Shown here: positions 52,114-62,201 of the stretch, in pieces
Numbering within the stretch: the stretch's first letter is position 1
Layout of the letters: every line of letters begins with the position of its first letter
DNA from: Mayamaea pseudoterrestris
Lineage: Eukaryota > Bacillariophyta > Bacillariophyceae > Sellaphorales > Sellaphoraceae
DNA length: 64,000 bases
NCBI GenBank assembly: GCA_027923505.1
Contig: BROI01000020.1
Location: 248,001 to 312,000 of the forward strand
Direction: 5' to 3'
Translations under genes and position numbers: made by a program
The notes under the pieces: generated by a model
What the model was told of the DNA's origin: nothing
Database searches by the model: none
Seen by the model: only the letters and a program-made list of their open reading frames with translations

Positions 52114-53141
52114 TATATTGAAAGAGTGCTTCCACCTCCATCCAGCAGTGCAGGAAAAACAGGGCCACCTTGTGCAAAAACGCAGTCCTGTAAATTGTGT
52201 GCGTGTGTGCCCTTGCTGCCTGTTTCTTCGGACTCGGCTTACAGATTGCCGACAAGCTACCTCGCTTCGCTTTCGCACTTCTAGCTGCCTACACCTTCGT
52301 CGAAATTAGCACCTCGTCTCCCAGCAAACCTCTATGCGAGTTGCAACAAGGTATTGGACAAAATATTGCGTGAAGTGTGCGGTGTGAAATGAAGTGTGCT
52401 TTTTGCTCCCGGCGAAGTTTCGTCCGAACGGCGCTAGTCTTGGTCCGACCAATCCCGACGGTGCAAAAGTCATAGTTCGATGAGGCTTATAAAATCTCTT
52501 AATGTCTTTGCAATACATACGTCATTGTTGCTATTGCCTGGTCATTTTGGTCGGCTTTTCTTATTGCCTTCATTTGTTTCTCGCGTCATGTGATCACGTG
52601 GTGTCGTGTTATGCCCGGACTTCGACATTCGTTCAAGCGGGTTGCGCACATGCAAAGGCTATCACATCTGCATCATCAACCAGCAATGGGTATAACAGGG
52701 TGTAAGCATGGTTTTCGCATCAATATACGGTAGCGATCCTCATCACTTGACGAGTATACAATCGACAGCGAAACATACAGTTTGGGAAAGTGTTAACTGT
52801 AAGGTGCAACAGTAACGTATCTGCTAAATAGCAGCAGTATACCTCACAGTGATGCTGCGACTACCGGCAGTAGCCAAAAAAGGCTTATGCTGGTCTGCTT
52901 TCATGTAAAGAGAAATACTATATTGGTATAATAAACTCAATTTTCCGCCTTCTATTGCTTGTGATGGTTTTTAGGCGACGATAAAATGCCGGGAATACAA
53001 TCCGTCGGACCGGTTACCGACATTGTGACGTTTCGTACGATTGCTTTAAAAAAATGGCGGCCAACCATGATGGCAGAATCGTCCGTCGAACGCTATATTT
53101 TGCGATTGCTACAAACAAACTTTAAGTGCACTTACACTACG
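52114..53141. promoter_or_regulatory. Divergent intergenic region
   Basis: This 1-kb region lies between the starts at 52113 and 53142 (or 52986). It contains ggaccggttaccg at 53009 and actaccggcagtagcc at 52860, close to the recurrent TACCGG motif. No gene is seen. Confidence 0.3.
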
Positions 53142-54698
53142 ATGGAAGCTGCGAATGATGCGTTTGCCATGTTTGGTTCTGATGATGATGAGGACGAAAC
53201 CGAAACTTCTACTTTAAAATCGAATGCTAGACAAGAAGTATCGCGTCAATTGATATTTGATGCAGGCAACCGAAACAACCGAAATCAAGGTGCAAACCTG
53301 ACGGATAATTATAAGAGCATCCCTGTATCTTCTCCAAGAACTAGTGAAGACTATTTACGGAATTTGGATGCACCTAATCGCCTCGTTCTACCTTGGAAAG
53401 TCCCACAATATTTGGGTCCAATGTCGCTCATTCATTCGCTCGAATCTTTTGGAGGCGGTCGCGGCTACGTTGCATTAGAAAATTTAGCCCCCGGAACATT
53501 AGTGCTGGTGGAAGAGCCAATAGTGGCTTGGCAAGGATTTGAAGGTGTGGAGTTTGGATTGGATATGGTTCAACTTGTCTTGATTACAAATGAGGCGCAG
53601 ACAATTCTTCACGACATGGAGCATTTCCATCCGACCAAAGCTGCCGTTGATGCTGCAACGCAGGAAGATGAACACGAACAAGATGTAACTCAGATAATGG
53701 ACATGATTGAAAGACTTCGTAATAAGTTCAAGGACGGCGACCAGCTCAACGAATGCGTCACTCTTGCTCAACGGCGTGGATTATCGAACGCGAATGCGAC
53801 CTTACTCGATGCAACAGATAGCCTGCGCCTTTTGCTAGCAATTCAATACAACAGCTTGGAAAGTGGTATCTACCTTCATGCTGCGATGCTTAACCACGCC
53901 GATCAACCAAACTGCGTCAAATTTGCGCCAGCCAACGACAAGAAATACTCTGAAGTCCGAACGACAAGGAAGGTACAAGCAGGAGAACCTCTCACCATAT
54001 CATATCTGCCTCGGATACTTTCGCATGCATCACGGCGTAAACATTTGTATGAGCAGCATCGTTTCGATATTGGAGCCAATCTTGGACCGCACCTTCGCAG
54101 AATGGAACTCATTGGCGGCAACCTTCCACGTTCGACAACAAACAAGTGGGATGACGACAGTGCAACGAATCGCATTGAAATGGCGACTGCCGAGCTGCGC
54201 GAACTACACCAAGACGCTGAGGGTGATTTGTTGGACGAAGAACACGTTAAGGGACTTGAGCAAGCTTTGCTTGAGTTATGCCGCCAGGCACAAGAGCAGC
54301 TGAAAAATGACATGCACGTTTTGCTCATTCCATGTTTCGAACTCCATTTGGACTGTTGCGATCGGGTGCAGCGAATCTCATCTTTGAGCGGCGGACAACG
54401 GGGCTTGCTGCTCTGCAGAGTAGTCCAGACAGCTCACCAATTAGTGACGCTACAAGAGCTGTTTCATGGGCGAGATCATTTTGCCCTGGCAAGAACACAT
54501 CTTGACTTGGCGCAAGCTGTCGAAGAGCTCCTCTCGCGATCACCTAAACAACTAATGTCGCTTCAGGTAAATGATATACACACCGTGTCGGCATGGTCTT
54601 CCTTCGCTGACAAGGCAAGAAAGGAGCATAATCGTATCAAGTCTCTCTATCCATACGACGTTGATGCTTGGATTGAGAAACAAAAGGATGATGCATAG
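53142..54698 (+). CDS. SET-domain protein, SMYD-like (518 aa)
   Basis: The frame opens at 52986, but I prefer the ATG at 53142 (MEAANDAFAMFGSDDDEDE) since the first 52 codons look like upstream leader. A SET domain is split as in SMYD and SETD proteins: GRGYVALENLAPGTLVLVEE (the start), then a helical insert of about 110 residues, then SGIYLHAAMLNHADQPNC (matching the NHSCxPN motif) and VQAGEPLTISYL. The C-terminal about 180 residues are helical and may act like the TPR-like end of SMYD. No MYND zinc finger is visible in the insert. Such enzymes methylate lysines of histones or other proteins. The Tyr-containing final motif is present (ISYL). Confidence 0.78.
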   Translation: MEAANDAFAMFGSDDDEDETETSTLKSNARQEVSRQLIFDAGNRNNRNQGANLTDNYKSIPVSSPRTSEDYLRNLDAPNRLVLPWKVPQYLGPMSLIHSLESFGGGRGYVALENLAPGTLVLVEEPIVAWQGFEGVEFGLDMVQLVLITNEAQTILHDMEHFHPTKAAVDAATQEDEHEQDVTQIMDMIERLRNKFKDGDQLNECVTLAQRRGLSNANATLLDATDSLRLLLAIQYNSLESGIYLHAAMLNHADQPNCVKFAPANDKKYSEVRTTRKVQAGEPLTISYLPRILSHASRRKHLYEQHRFDIGANLGPHLRRMELIGGNLPRSTTNKWDDDSATNRIEMATAELRELHQDAEGDLLDEEHVKGLEQALLELCRQAQEQLKNDMHVLLIPCFELHLDCCDRVQRISSLSGGQRGLLLCRVVQTAHQLVTLQELFHGRDHFALARTHLDLAQAVEELLSRSPKQLMSLQVNDIHTVSAWSSFADKARKEHNRIKSLYPYDVDAWIEKQKDDA

Positions 54699-54877
54699 TG
54701 ACGAAAGGCTACTAAGAGATTTCACCGCCGATGATTGCGGAGTAAGATACTTTTATTTAAATATCTAACGATGCCTCAAAAAGCTAGGCGATTCTTTTTG
54801 CGTCGTTTATCTGCAATAGCATTTGTGCACAAGTTCGCCCTGAGTGGAGTCAGGCGTTGCGGCGCGTCCCCGAAAGA

Positions 54878-56200
54878 TCAGGAACGAGTCGTATCATGGT
54901 ATTTGATGTTTAATGTCCTGGCATAAAACGGAAGACCATCCAATCGCGAAATGTCGTAGGTAAGGCCGGCAAGTTGCAACGCAAAGTACATGTGTTTGCC
55001 GTCTGGCGAGAAGGAAAGTCCAGTCGTTTCGTCATTGGGAAGCTCGGCATTTGTATGCCCCAGAATCGTGTAAAACTCCCCTTGGGTATTACGTGCGAAT
55101 ATGCCTGCGTTAGGACCGCCGTCTTCGGTAAAGAATAGCCAACCCTCTTGCCGAAACGCCTTGTCCGTCTTTCCAAGCATACCGATTACTTGATCCGGTT
55201 GCCCATCAAAATCTCCATTATCTGTCGTCACGTTCGTATACGTGTATGTCTCCAAATTAAGAATAAACATTGACTTAAAGACTTTTGTCACAAAGTAAAG
55301 CTGTTGCTGGCGACGATCGATTCCTTCGGTATTCGGAAAATGCGTGTTGGCGTTCATACGCGCTGCAGCTAGGTCAGTGGTCCATCGAAAAGTCATGGTG
55401 GTTGGATCCACAAGCAGATAATCCACTGATCCAGTTCCTGTGAGTATGCTCCATGGGTCTCCCCAGTCTGGAGTGTCGGGAATGAATCGGCGAACGACAC
55501 CGGTCGACGAATCTTCCGTCGCAAAGAATTGTGGTGCCAGCAAATTCTTGTTGTAGTACGCAAATGACTCGAACAAACCTCCCTTAGTTTCACGCCCCAT
55601 GGTTATAACTTGTGAGGGTCGGACGCCAGTCGGATCAACTTGATATATAAGCCCGTTTGGTTTTTCTTCGCAGGAAATGTAGGCGCCCCATGGAGTGGTT
55701 CCTCCGCCGCAGTTGGACGTCGTGTTCATTAAGACTCGCTTATACTTGATCAAATGTCCTCTCGCATTAAAAGTGAAGGCCCCGACACCTCCTGCGCCAG
55801 AAGTTTTGTTTTCCGAGTTACTCGTGTAGATCCATCCACCTTCGTTACCCTCACGTGGGTCAGGAAATGTTGCACCATAGTCTGGCAGCGCGTGGGCAAC
55901 CTGTTTCGACCTCCTGCGTCTTCTTGTATCGAGCTGAACATTGCTTCCAGCTCTCGCAATGATTCTCGATGTGAGTCCTTCAGAAAGCAACAGCCCATTT
56001 TCGATTACGTTGAGCCTTCCTGGATAGTATGTCGCGGACTGGATCTGGATTGCTTGTGTTCGACCTGACGCTTGCCTCCCAAGGACGTCAATCTCGTCGG
56101 CGATTAACGCAAGACTAGACGTCAACACTGTTAAGAAAATGATAAATGAAAATGCAGCAGAGCGTAGATTATATTGGTTTGCTTGATCCTTGATACACAT
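54878..56200 (-). CDS. Secreted PhoX/DUF839-like phosphatase (440 aa)
   Basis: An N-terminal signal peptide (AAFSFIIFLTVLTSSLALIA, about residues 14-33) is followed by a DUF839 beta-propeller. Landmarks are NEGGWIYTSNSE, NCGGGTTPWGAYISCEE (the strongest family signature), KGGLFESFAYYN, NTEGIDRRQQQLYF and LSFSPDGKHMYF. PhoX enzymes use Ca and Fe to hydrolyse phosphate esters and are widespread in phosphate-limited marine organisms. It is shorter than bacterial PhoX (about 600) and I cannot place every metal ligand, so it may be a non-catalytic relative. With the purple acid phosphatase nearby it fits phosphate scavenging. Confidence 0.75.
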   Translation of the reverse strand: MCIKDQANQYNLRSAAFSFIIFLTVLTSSLALIADEIDVLGRQASGRTQAIQIQSATYYPGRLNVIENGLLLSEGLTSRIIARAGSNVQLDTRRRRRSKQVAHALPDYGATFPDPREGNEGGWIYTSNSENKTSGAGGVGAFTFNARGHLIKYKRVLMNTTSNCGGGTTPWGAYISCEEKPNGLIYQVDPTGVRPSQVITMGRETKGGLFESFAYYNKNLLAPQFFATEDSSTGVVRRFIPDTPDWGDPWSILTGTGSVDYLLVDPTTMTFRWTTDLAAARMNANTHFPNTEGIDRRQQQLYFVTKVFKSMFILNLETYTYTNVTTDNGDFDGQPDQVIGMLGKTDKAFRQEGWLFFTEDGGPNAGIFARNTQGEFYTILGHTNAELPNDETTGLSFSPDGKHMYFALQLAGLTYDISRLDGLPFYARTLNIKYHDTTRS

Positions 56201-56655
56201 TTTGATGGATGTGCGACAGTGACTGCGACCGACGCTCCAGCGCTGCTGTCCTTTTGAAGGGAATATCTGATCTCTTCGAGCAAGAAAGACACTGGCTTCC
56301 TAAACTTTGTGTTTAAAATACTGATCGACAGTGAGTTGCGTTCCCCGGGCCTCTTGACCAAAAGAGATGCAGAGCGGTCGACTGATCGGCCCCAAGACCA
56401 AAATTCTGTCGAACGCTTGCGCGAAGGGCTATAATCTTTCGTAAGAACATCTGAGTAACTTAAGTACACTTTACTTCATAGTTTTAATCATGCCAAATTT
56501 GCCGGGATTAAAAATTGAAGGTGACCGTCTCCTCATGTCCGCGCAATGAATTGCAGCTACCTTCGGCAGGAGGAGACAGCACAACACTCGCAAACCTTTT
56601 ATATGGCAACTGTTACAATTTAGCAGGCGTGCTTGTTGTTATATTGACCTTACAG
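56201..56655. other. Spacer between PhoX-like and peroxiredoxin-like genes
   Basis: This 455-bp region holds the promoter of the minus-strand PhoX-like gene and the 3' end of the next. Frames of up to 112 codons are present but do not look coding. Confidence 0.3.
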
Positions 56656-57763
56656 TTACACGCGCTTGTCAGTCAGCGCTTTGACAGCATAGCGAATCGT
56701 CTTGGCGGCACCGTAGCGATCAACATCACGCGCAACCTTTTGCACTCGCTCATCCGCAATCACAAACGTAGTCATGCTCCAACGAGTGTCTCCTAGAGCC
56801 TGGAGGGCATACCAATTGGCGACAAGGTGGCTTGTGTCAGGAAGAGACGGTCGCAGCCGTATTCGACAAGGCATCATCACGTACCGTATATGCGCGCATG
56901 AACTCCATCTTTTCGTCACTGTATACATTGACTTTGCTGAACTCCATTCCATCCTTTTTGAGCCAGCGACGGTTCTTTGCTGGACTGTCGGCATTGACAA
57001 TCACCAAGCGTTTCAAAATGTCTGCCGGAACCTCCGTCAACAATGACTTCACTGTTGCTCGAAGTTCGGGCGACTCTGGTCTAGGGTCACAAACAATAAC
57101 CAAGTAGTCGTCTCGGCGATGTGGGTTCTTGTGCTTCCATGGTATCAAATCAGCAGCCTTTGCAGCGTCTTCGGTTGTAATTGACACGAGCTCATCGAAG
57201 CAGTCCGTCGGAGCCGGGTCGCCTTCAAATATTCGCTCGACACCAGATACTAACATGAATGAGCGAATGTTAAACGTGTTAAAGTCTTGCAAATTGTCTA
57301 TCGCGACCAAACTAATTAACTTACTTTTGGCAATAATCTCCTCCTCTTCTTGTTGCTGGCTCAAATACCCATCCTTGGAGAAATCATTCAAGACAGAACC
57401 TCCTTGTGACCGTAGCAGCTGTTCAAAGCGCCGCCGATCATTCTGCTCCTTGATTTCCTCGGCGCTGAGTTTCAGCAAAGTTGCATCATTGCTGCTCGCT
57501 GAATCTGCAGCTCCACCGCTCAACTTTTCCTGCTTGGCTTTGGCTAGTTTGTCGCGAAGCTCGGCTTGCTTGCTGCGAGTCTTTGATTTCGCCATGGATA
57601 GACATGTTCGTGGCGAAGATATTCTGACTTGCGACCATTTGCACAAAAATGAACAATATCGGTGTGACGAGGATGTAAAGGAACCGGGCAATCGATACGA
57701 ATTGGTCCAAGCCAGAACATTATGTAATATTAGAAGAAGACTGACAAGTCTGGTGTACGTCAT
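56656..57763 (-). CDS. Plastid thioredoxin-fold/peroxiredoxin-like protein (340 aa, two exons)
   Basis: Proposed exons on the minus strand are 56885-57763 and 56656-56799. The 85-nt intron (GTACGT...CTCCAG) joins MEFMRAYT to ALGDTRWSMTTFVIADERVQ at phase 0 and removes an in-frame stop. The start at 57763 gives a signal peptide (RLVSLLLILHNVLA) then Trp, the aromatic residue wanted for plastid entry, and a transit-like Ser/Arg stretch. After a charged coiled region (AELRDKLAKAKQEKLSGGAA, LKLSAEEIKEQNDRRRFEQL) comes a domain with DYLVIVCDPRPESPELR, VYSDEKMEFMRAYTALGDTR and RWSMTTFVIADE, reminiscent of AhpC/TSA-type peroxiredoxins. The classical TxxC active-site motif is not seen, so redox function is unproven. 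Confidence 0.65.
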
Positions 57764-57942
57764 GCTGATGTTGATCCTATCTGTTGCTTTAAAGAAGGAA
57801 GAAAAACGGATGAGGGCATCGACGTCCCATGGCATGAATGGTGTGATGCGACGAATGTTGAACTCGTGATCTCATTGTCTGAACGGTACTAAGAGTAAAA
57901 CCGCAAGGACATTCTGGCTTTATTACCTTCCACAAAATCACC
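57764..57942. promoter_or_regulatory. Bidirectional promoter, peroxiredoxin-like / cupin-like
   Basis: Only 179 bp separate the divergent starts at 57763 and 57943, so the two promoters must overlap. Confidence 0.4.
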
Positions 57943-59061
57943 ATGGCGATCCGACTCTTTGCCCGCGGCTACTTGCTATGTATTCTTCTTGCAGTTCTTC
58001 TGCATCATTTCCCAAATCTTGGTTACACTGCCTTATGGGCAATTTCTCAATGGTTTCCGATCAAGAGCTTCCAAAGTCAATGGCAGCAAAGAGCGTGGAA
58101 GCATTGGGAAGAAAACACCAAAATATCGAATACAAACGCTTCCATTAGCACAGCGCTGAACTCAGTCGAAATTTCCGTCGTTGACGTTCAAAAACATCGA
58201 AATGATATACTTGTACATCTTGAAGAAACGTATGGTCCTGACTGGAGAAAGCGACCTTTACTTTTACGTGGACTTTGGACGCCAGCTCAGCTACGAAACA
58301 GCAGTCGCAAGCTTTCACTGAAAGGTCTCTTGCAGGAAGAGCTAGTCGTTCCGTACTTTAGTGATGCACGTCGCAAAGATGCATTGACTCCAGATCGAAC
58401 TGGCAGGATCAAAGACATTGTACGCAACATGACGGAGCACGGCACACCTCACAAACTGGGCACGCAACATCTTGTCCAAACGTATCCTGAGCTCATACGT
58501 GAAGTAGCTCCAAACGATATTGTAACAAAGCTATTTAGAGACTTTTTTGAGCCACAAATGGTCAAGGGATCTGGACCGTTTGGCATGTTTCCAGCCATGA
58601 CGACAGTACCACTATTTGTTGCACATAGTCAACATGGCGCAAAACAGTCAAAACCCAAGGATGAAAGCACTGTCCCATTTACCGGACTCCATTGCGAACC
58701 AATTGGCAACGTTGCTGTTCAACTGTCTGGACAAAAGCAATGGACCTTGGTGTCACCCGAGTATTCATATTTGGTGCGCCCGTCGCTTGCTCCCGATGGA
58801 CGCGCCTTTTTCGCGTCTCACGCCGATTTGAGTCATTGCAACACCGTGCCATTTTACTCAGCCACGACAAGGGCTGGAGACGCCATTTGGGTGCCGACTT
58901 GGACGTGGCATCGTGTGGACTATCTGCCATCCAAAGATATTGCCATTGGCGGATCACTGTTTCATTTTCGACCAAGAGACTTTGTCGCCAACAACCCTTT
59001 GTTTGCCGCAATGATTATTCCAGCTCTGGTGTTGGAGTTGTTCGGCTACAATACGCAATGA
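57943..59061 (+). CDS. Cupin/JmjC-like putative dioxygenase with N-terminal membrane segment (372 aa)
   Basis: An N-terminal hydrophobic stretch (ARGYLLCILLAVLLHHFPNL) suggests a signal anchor. The C-terminal half looks like a cupin_8/JmjC fold: TGLHCEPIGNVAVQLSGQKQ supplies an HxE metal pair (HxD in many relatives), followed by WTLVSPEYSYLVRP and, at the far end, GDAIWVPTWTWHRVDYL with the second His. Together they would hold Fe(II) in a 2-oxoglutarate-dependent hydroxylase. A membrane- or lumen-located member would point to Golgi or ER protein modification. The substrate is unknown. The end (FAAMIIPALVLELFGYN) is hydrophobic, possibly a second anchor. Confidence 0.68.
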   Translation: MAIRLFARGYLLCILLAVLLHHFPNLGYTALWAISQWFPIKSFQSQWQQRAWKHWEENTKISNTNASISTALNSVEISVVDVQKHRNDILVHLEETYGPDWRKRPLLLRGLWTPAQLRNSSRKLSLKGLLQEELVVPYFSDARRKDALTPDRTGRIKDIVRNMTEHGTPHKLGTQHLVQTYPELIREVAPNDIVTKLFRDFFEPQMVKGSGPFGMFPAMTTVPLFVAHSQHGAKQSKPKDESTVPFTGLHCEPIGNVAVQLSGQKQWTLVSPEYSYLVRPSLAPDGRAFFASHADLSHCNTVPFYSATTRAGDAIWVPTWTWHRVDYLPSKDIAIGGSLFHFRPRDFVANNPLFAAMIIPALVLELFGYNTQ

Positions 59062-59300
59062 TGAGGATTGTTTGCTGACGTTCTTCAGTGTCAGTAATGC
59101 GCGCGATAGTGCTGAGAGGCACTCAGCGACATGCGCCGTGTTTGTTTCCCAATGCTCGACTGCGTAACAACTAGACAAAAGGAGGCATTCAGTATGCTGG
59201 CTAGAGGTTGTGATGGTGGTTTGTAGAACTTGCTCTCCAAGTCGGGAAGCGACTTTTACTTTAACAAGGACGAGACTTACGATTTGAACCTCAAAATCTT

Positions 59301-59320
59301 ATATATATATATATATATAT
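59301..59320. repeat. AT dinucleotide microsatellite
   Basis: Ten AT units in a row, just beyond the stop of the two-helix membrane protein gene (59333) and in its 3' flank. It is likely length-variable. Confidence 0.7.
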
Positions 59321-59332
59321 GTGACTATAAAC

Positions 59333-60244
59333 TTATCGAAACCAACTTCGTTCATTGCTTTGATCAGTTCGTCTGTCGAAACCAGAGTCAAGAGAGACAT
59401 ATGGTCGAGGAACGCCTGGTTCTGGAACATCAACAGGATTCTCTGGCGTGCCGCCATGCTCTCGCTCATAATCCATTCTCGTTCTACAATTGCTGACTAA
59501 ACGTAGCATGCTTTCAAGTTCAAGCGTGACTGGATCGCTTACAAGTGTTTGCACATTTGCATCCACTCCAGTTTCCTCTTCCGATCCAAGTTTCGATTCG
59601 AGTTTGTCAATGACTGCCGGACACATTGCGTAACAAAAGCGACTCTTGCCAGGCTGAAGGGGAAGTTCGCCAAGGTCACGCATAAATTGTTTTCGATCTG
59701 ATGCCAGTCGAGCAACGACGGAGCTGACGACGATGCTGAATCCTCCAACAATCATGAATTGTATTTGAGCCATGACATCGTCGGAAAGAACAGTCTCGAT
59801 CGTTAATGGTGGCGACTGATTCTGACTGATTGTACCCTTAGTCTTGAATTTACTTCCTTCAAATTCGTGAACGATTTGTTGCTCTTGCCTTTTTATTGGA
59901 GCAGTAATAGTCTTTAACGCGCGTCTCGATGCGTTCCACCGAAGCCCACCAAATAGGACGACAAAGGTCCCCAAACCGGCGAGAGCTCCAGCTGTCCAAT
60001 TGTGATAGGTGCGCACCCCAAAGACGCGAATTTCGGTCGCCGTCACGTCGGGTCGTCCCATGAGGAATTTGTTGTGTGAACGACGACGAGGACTATCGGA
60101 AGTGGAAGCGGCATTTGCATTTTGTTCGTCAGACGACGATGCAGCGGCCTGGAAGGCACGGCCTTGCTCCAATACAGTACGCAGCAGTTCACCGGCCAAG
60201 GAGAATTCGGCTTTCCGTCTACTTTCATCCAAGGAGGGCGCCAT
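59333..60244 (-). CDS. Unrecognised two-helix membrane protein (303 aa)
   Basis: The start at 60244 (MAPSLDESRRKAEF) is the first ATG with plausible context. A first transmembrane helix is WTAGALAGLGTFVVLFGGLR (about residues 83-102), a second about 160-180 (QIQFMIVGGFSIVVSSVVA). Between them is a basic linker, and the C-terminal 115 residues are soluble with LQPGKSRFCYAMCPAVIDKL and RPYVSLDSGFDRRTDQSN. I know no named family. The FCYAMC spacing hints at a redox or metal pair, but nothing else supports it. It diverges from the cyclin gene across 600 bp. Confidence 0.6.
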   Translation of the reverse strand: MAPSLDESRRKAEFSLAGELLRTVLEQGRAFQAAASSSDEQNANAASTSDSPRRRSHNKFLMGRPDVTATEIRVFGVRTYHNWTAGALAGLGTFVVLFGGLRWNASRRALKTITAPIKRQEQQIVHEFEGSKFKTKGTISQNQSPPLTIETVLSDDVMAQIQFMIVGGFSIVVSSVVARLASDRKQFMRDLGELPLQPGKSRFCYAMCPAVIDKLESKLGSEEETGVDANVQTLVSDPVTLELESMLRLVSNCRTRMDYEREHGGTPENPVDVPEPGVPRPYVSLDSGFDRRTDQSNERSWFR

Positions 60245-60845
60245 GGCGCAGCGACAAGAGACTGTGAAGCTTGTCTGCGAAGTTTGTGATCCGCAAGGGG
60301 AGATGCACAAGATTTCGCGCTCGAGAAACGTCGTGATGTGTCGCTCCGGCTATGCCTCTCCGCCGACGAACGTGCGTGACTCAAAGGGAGTCATGGAGCG
60401 ATTCAGCTTCCGTTGAGATTTCAAAACATTGGCTTTGTCATTCGACGACGCTCTAATTAACTCTCCGAGCATCCGAGGATGCCTGCCCACGATACAAAAA
60501 AGTCATTCCAAAAGTATCAATTGCGTAAGTGCGCGAAGCCGGGGAATTTTTCATGAGTCGATCGAAGCCGAAACTGCGTCGAGCGTTATGTCTTGGACTC
60601 GCTAATTCACTTGAAGTGACCGAAACTGACAAAAACAGACTCGCTGGCGCGTGCGTTGGGCGGGTCTTGTGATCGAAGGAAGCGTCGACCATGACACATT
60701 ACTCGCCACGCTTGCGAAAGAAGCGATTGCAATAAGTGCAGCTCGACGACGACTGCAGTGCTGTACTTCCGCATTGGTAAATACGAAATTTGCAAACCTC
60801 CTTGCTGTTCTGATCGTGGAGCCAGTCTTTCGACGATTTTGAAGA
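60245..60845. promoter_or_regulatory. Divergent region, membrane protein / cyclin
   Basis: This 601-bp gap shows only short frames on both strands. One plus-strand frame begins in the same CCATGG palindrome that starts the minus gene but has no family support. Confidence 0.35.
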
Positions 60846-61814
60846 ATGACAATGACTGCTTCAACATCCTCGTCCAGCACCAGCACGATGGACTCGGAGG
60901 AGGATGACAAGCAACACCAACAATGTCTGAACGAAGACTTGACTCATGTGCAAGCCATTGTCAGCATTATGATGCACCAAGAAGCGACAGAATATCGGCG
61001 AAGCGATTTTCTTTCGCAGCAGAACTCGCTATCGCACTTTTTGGATGCGGCTGGCAGTTGGCGATTGCGCATTGTGGAGTGGATGTATGGAGTCATTGAC
61101 CATTGCTCGCTGAAGCGAGACTGCGTTGCGCATGCAGCATACTATTTGGACCTGTGTACGGAGCGAGGTCTTGTGACGTCGCGCCAAGATTACCAGCTGG
61201 CAGCCATGTGTGCCTTGCTGATTTCCATCAAGATGGTGGACAGCACGATTGTGAAGCTACAATCCATGGTCACACTTGGCAGAGGGGTCTTTTCGGAACA
61301 AGATGTGATCATCATGGAGCGAAAAATGCTTGCCGCTTTGAATTGGCGAGTGCATCCTCCGACGCCAGTTTGCTTTTTGCGGCAGTTTCTTCGCTTGTTG
61401 CCGCCCAACGTTTCACCAATGACCCGCTTTGTCATTGCAGAAGTGACACGATTCATTGCCGAGATTTCGATATGTCTCTACAAGTTTGTCAACTTTCCTC
61501 CGTCAGTGATTGCATATGCTGGCATGCTCATTGCCATGGAGCGCATTGATGTGAATGCTTTGACGATGTGGCAGCGACATGAGATTTTTGCGAGCATGTT
61601 TCGCTACGCTGGCCTTGATCACTCATCACTGCAAGTGCTGGAAGCTATTCATCACTTGCGTCTATCAATTGAGAAGAATGTCTCGCTCAATGAGCTTATT
61701 GATTCTATTGATGCACAGTGCTGTCGCAATCATTCGGGCAAGCTACTCACATATAATGGCGTTGACTCCTGCATGAACTCGCCACGGGACGTGGCTGCCA
61801 TGCAGCAGCACTAA
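60846..61814 (+). CDS. Diatom-type cyclin (322 aa)
   Basis: After an acidic Ser/Asp/Gln-rich start, a cyclin box spans about residues 50-180: RRSDFLSQQNSLSHFLDAAG, RLRIVEWMYGVIDHCSLKRD (the MRxxLVDW-like helix), LAAMCALLISIKMVDS, MERKMLAALNWRVHPPTPVC. A second cyclin fold follows (SPMTRFVIAEVTRFIAEISI, PPSVIAYAGMLIAMERID). The LNWRVHPPTPVCFLRQFL signature is typical of the expanded diatom-specific cyclins that are thought to tie division to nutrients. No destruction box is obvious. A cyclin partnering a CDK is a safe reading; the specific phase is not. Confidence 0.88.
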   Translation: MTMTASTSSSSTSTMDSEEDDKQHQQCLNEDLTHVQAIVSIMMHQEATEYRRSDFLSQQNSLSHFLDAAGSWRLRIVEWMYGVIDHCSLKRDCVAHAAYYLDLCTERGLVTSRQDYQLAAMCALLISIKMVDSTIVKLQSMVTLGRGVFSEQDVIIMERKMLAALNWRVHPPTPVCFLRQFLRLLPPNVSPMTRFVIAEVTRFIAEISICLYKFVNFPPSVIAYAGMLIAMERIDVNALTMWQRHEIFASMFRYAGLDHSSLQVLEAIHHLRLSIEKNVSLNELIDSIDAQCCRNHSGKLLTYNGVDSCMNSPRDVAAMQQH

Positions 61815-62201
61815 TGACCAAGCTTTCGAGCACTTGTACACTATTTCATCCATTTCCTACACATTTTCACATTGTCGTCTCGCATCATATACCGCGCGCG
61901 TCAATCAATTCGCCATGCACTCGCTCATATCTTGAGCCCAAGGCGAAGTCGATGAGCTATTATACTTTATGTTGCATAAATTGCTGATAGACTTAAACAT
62001 CCATATGAACTGATTATAAAACTACATTTAGTAACGCTATGTCTCTTGTACGTGTATTATTGTTTGTCCCGCATTGCAATTCTACATTGACACGCAGATA
62101 GTCTAATCTACGTTGACACACAGTCAGTTCTATAATGATTGAGTCTCTAAAACAACGATTATGTACACTTTCTATGGGAAGGTCAAACCACATCAACTTC
62201 G
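61815..62201. other. Convergent intergenic region
   Basis: This 387-bp AT-rich spacer lies between the cyclin and purple acid phosphatase stops. It has no supported gene or repeat. Confidence 0.35.

Noticed and set aside
56830-56850. A TCC TGA C stop context at the end of the long frame in the peroxiredoxin-like gene, like the +1 frameshift site of antizyme
   Set aside because: A GTACGT...CTCCAG intron of 85 nt (56800-56884) removes this stop and joins the two frames at phase 0 with a natural protein sequence, so frameshifting is not needed.
60243-60416. Plus-strand frame MAQRQETVKLVCEVCDPQGE... starting in the same CCATGG as the minus-strand gene
   Set aside because: Only 57 codons in that frame, no family resemblance, and the minus-strand frame is long and continuous here.
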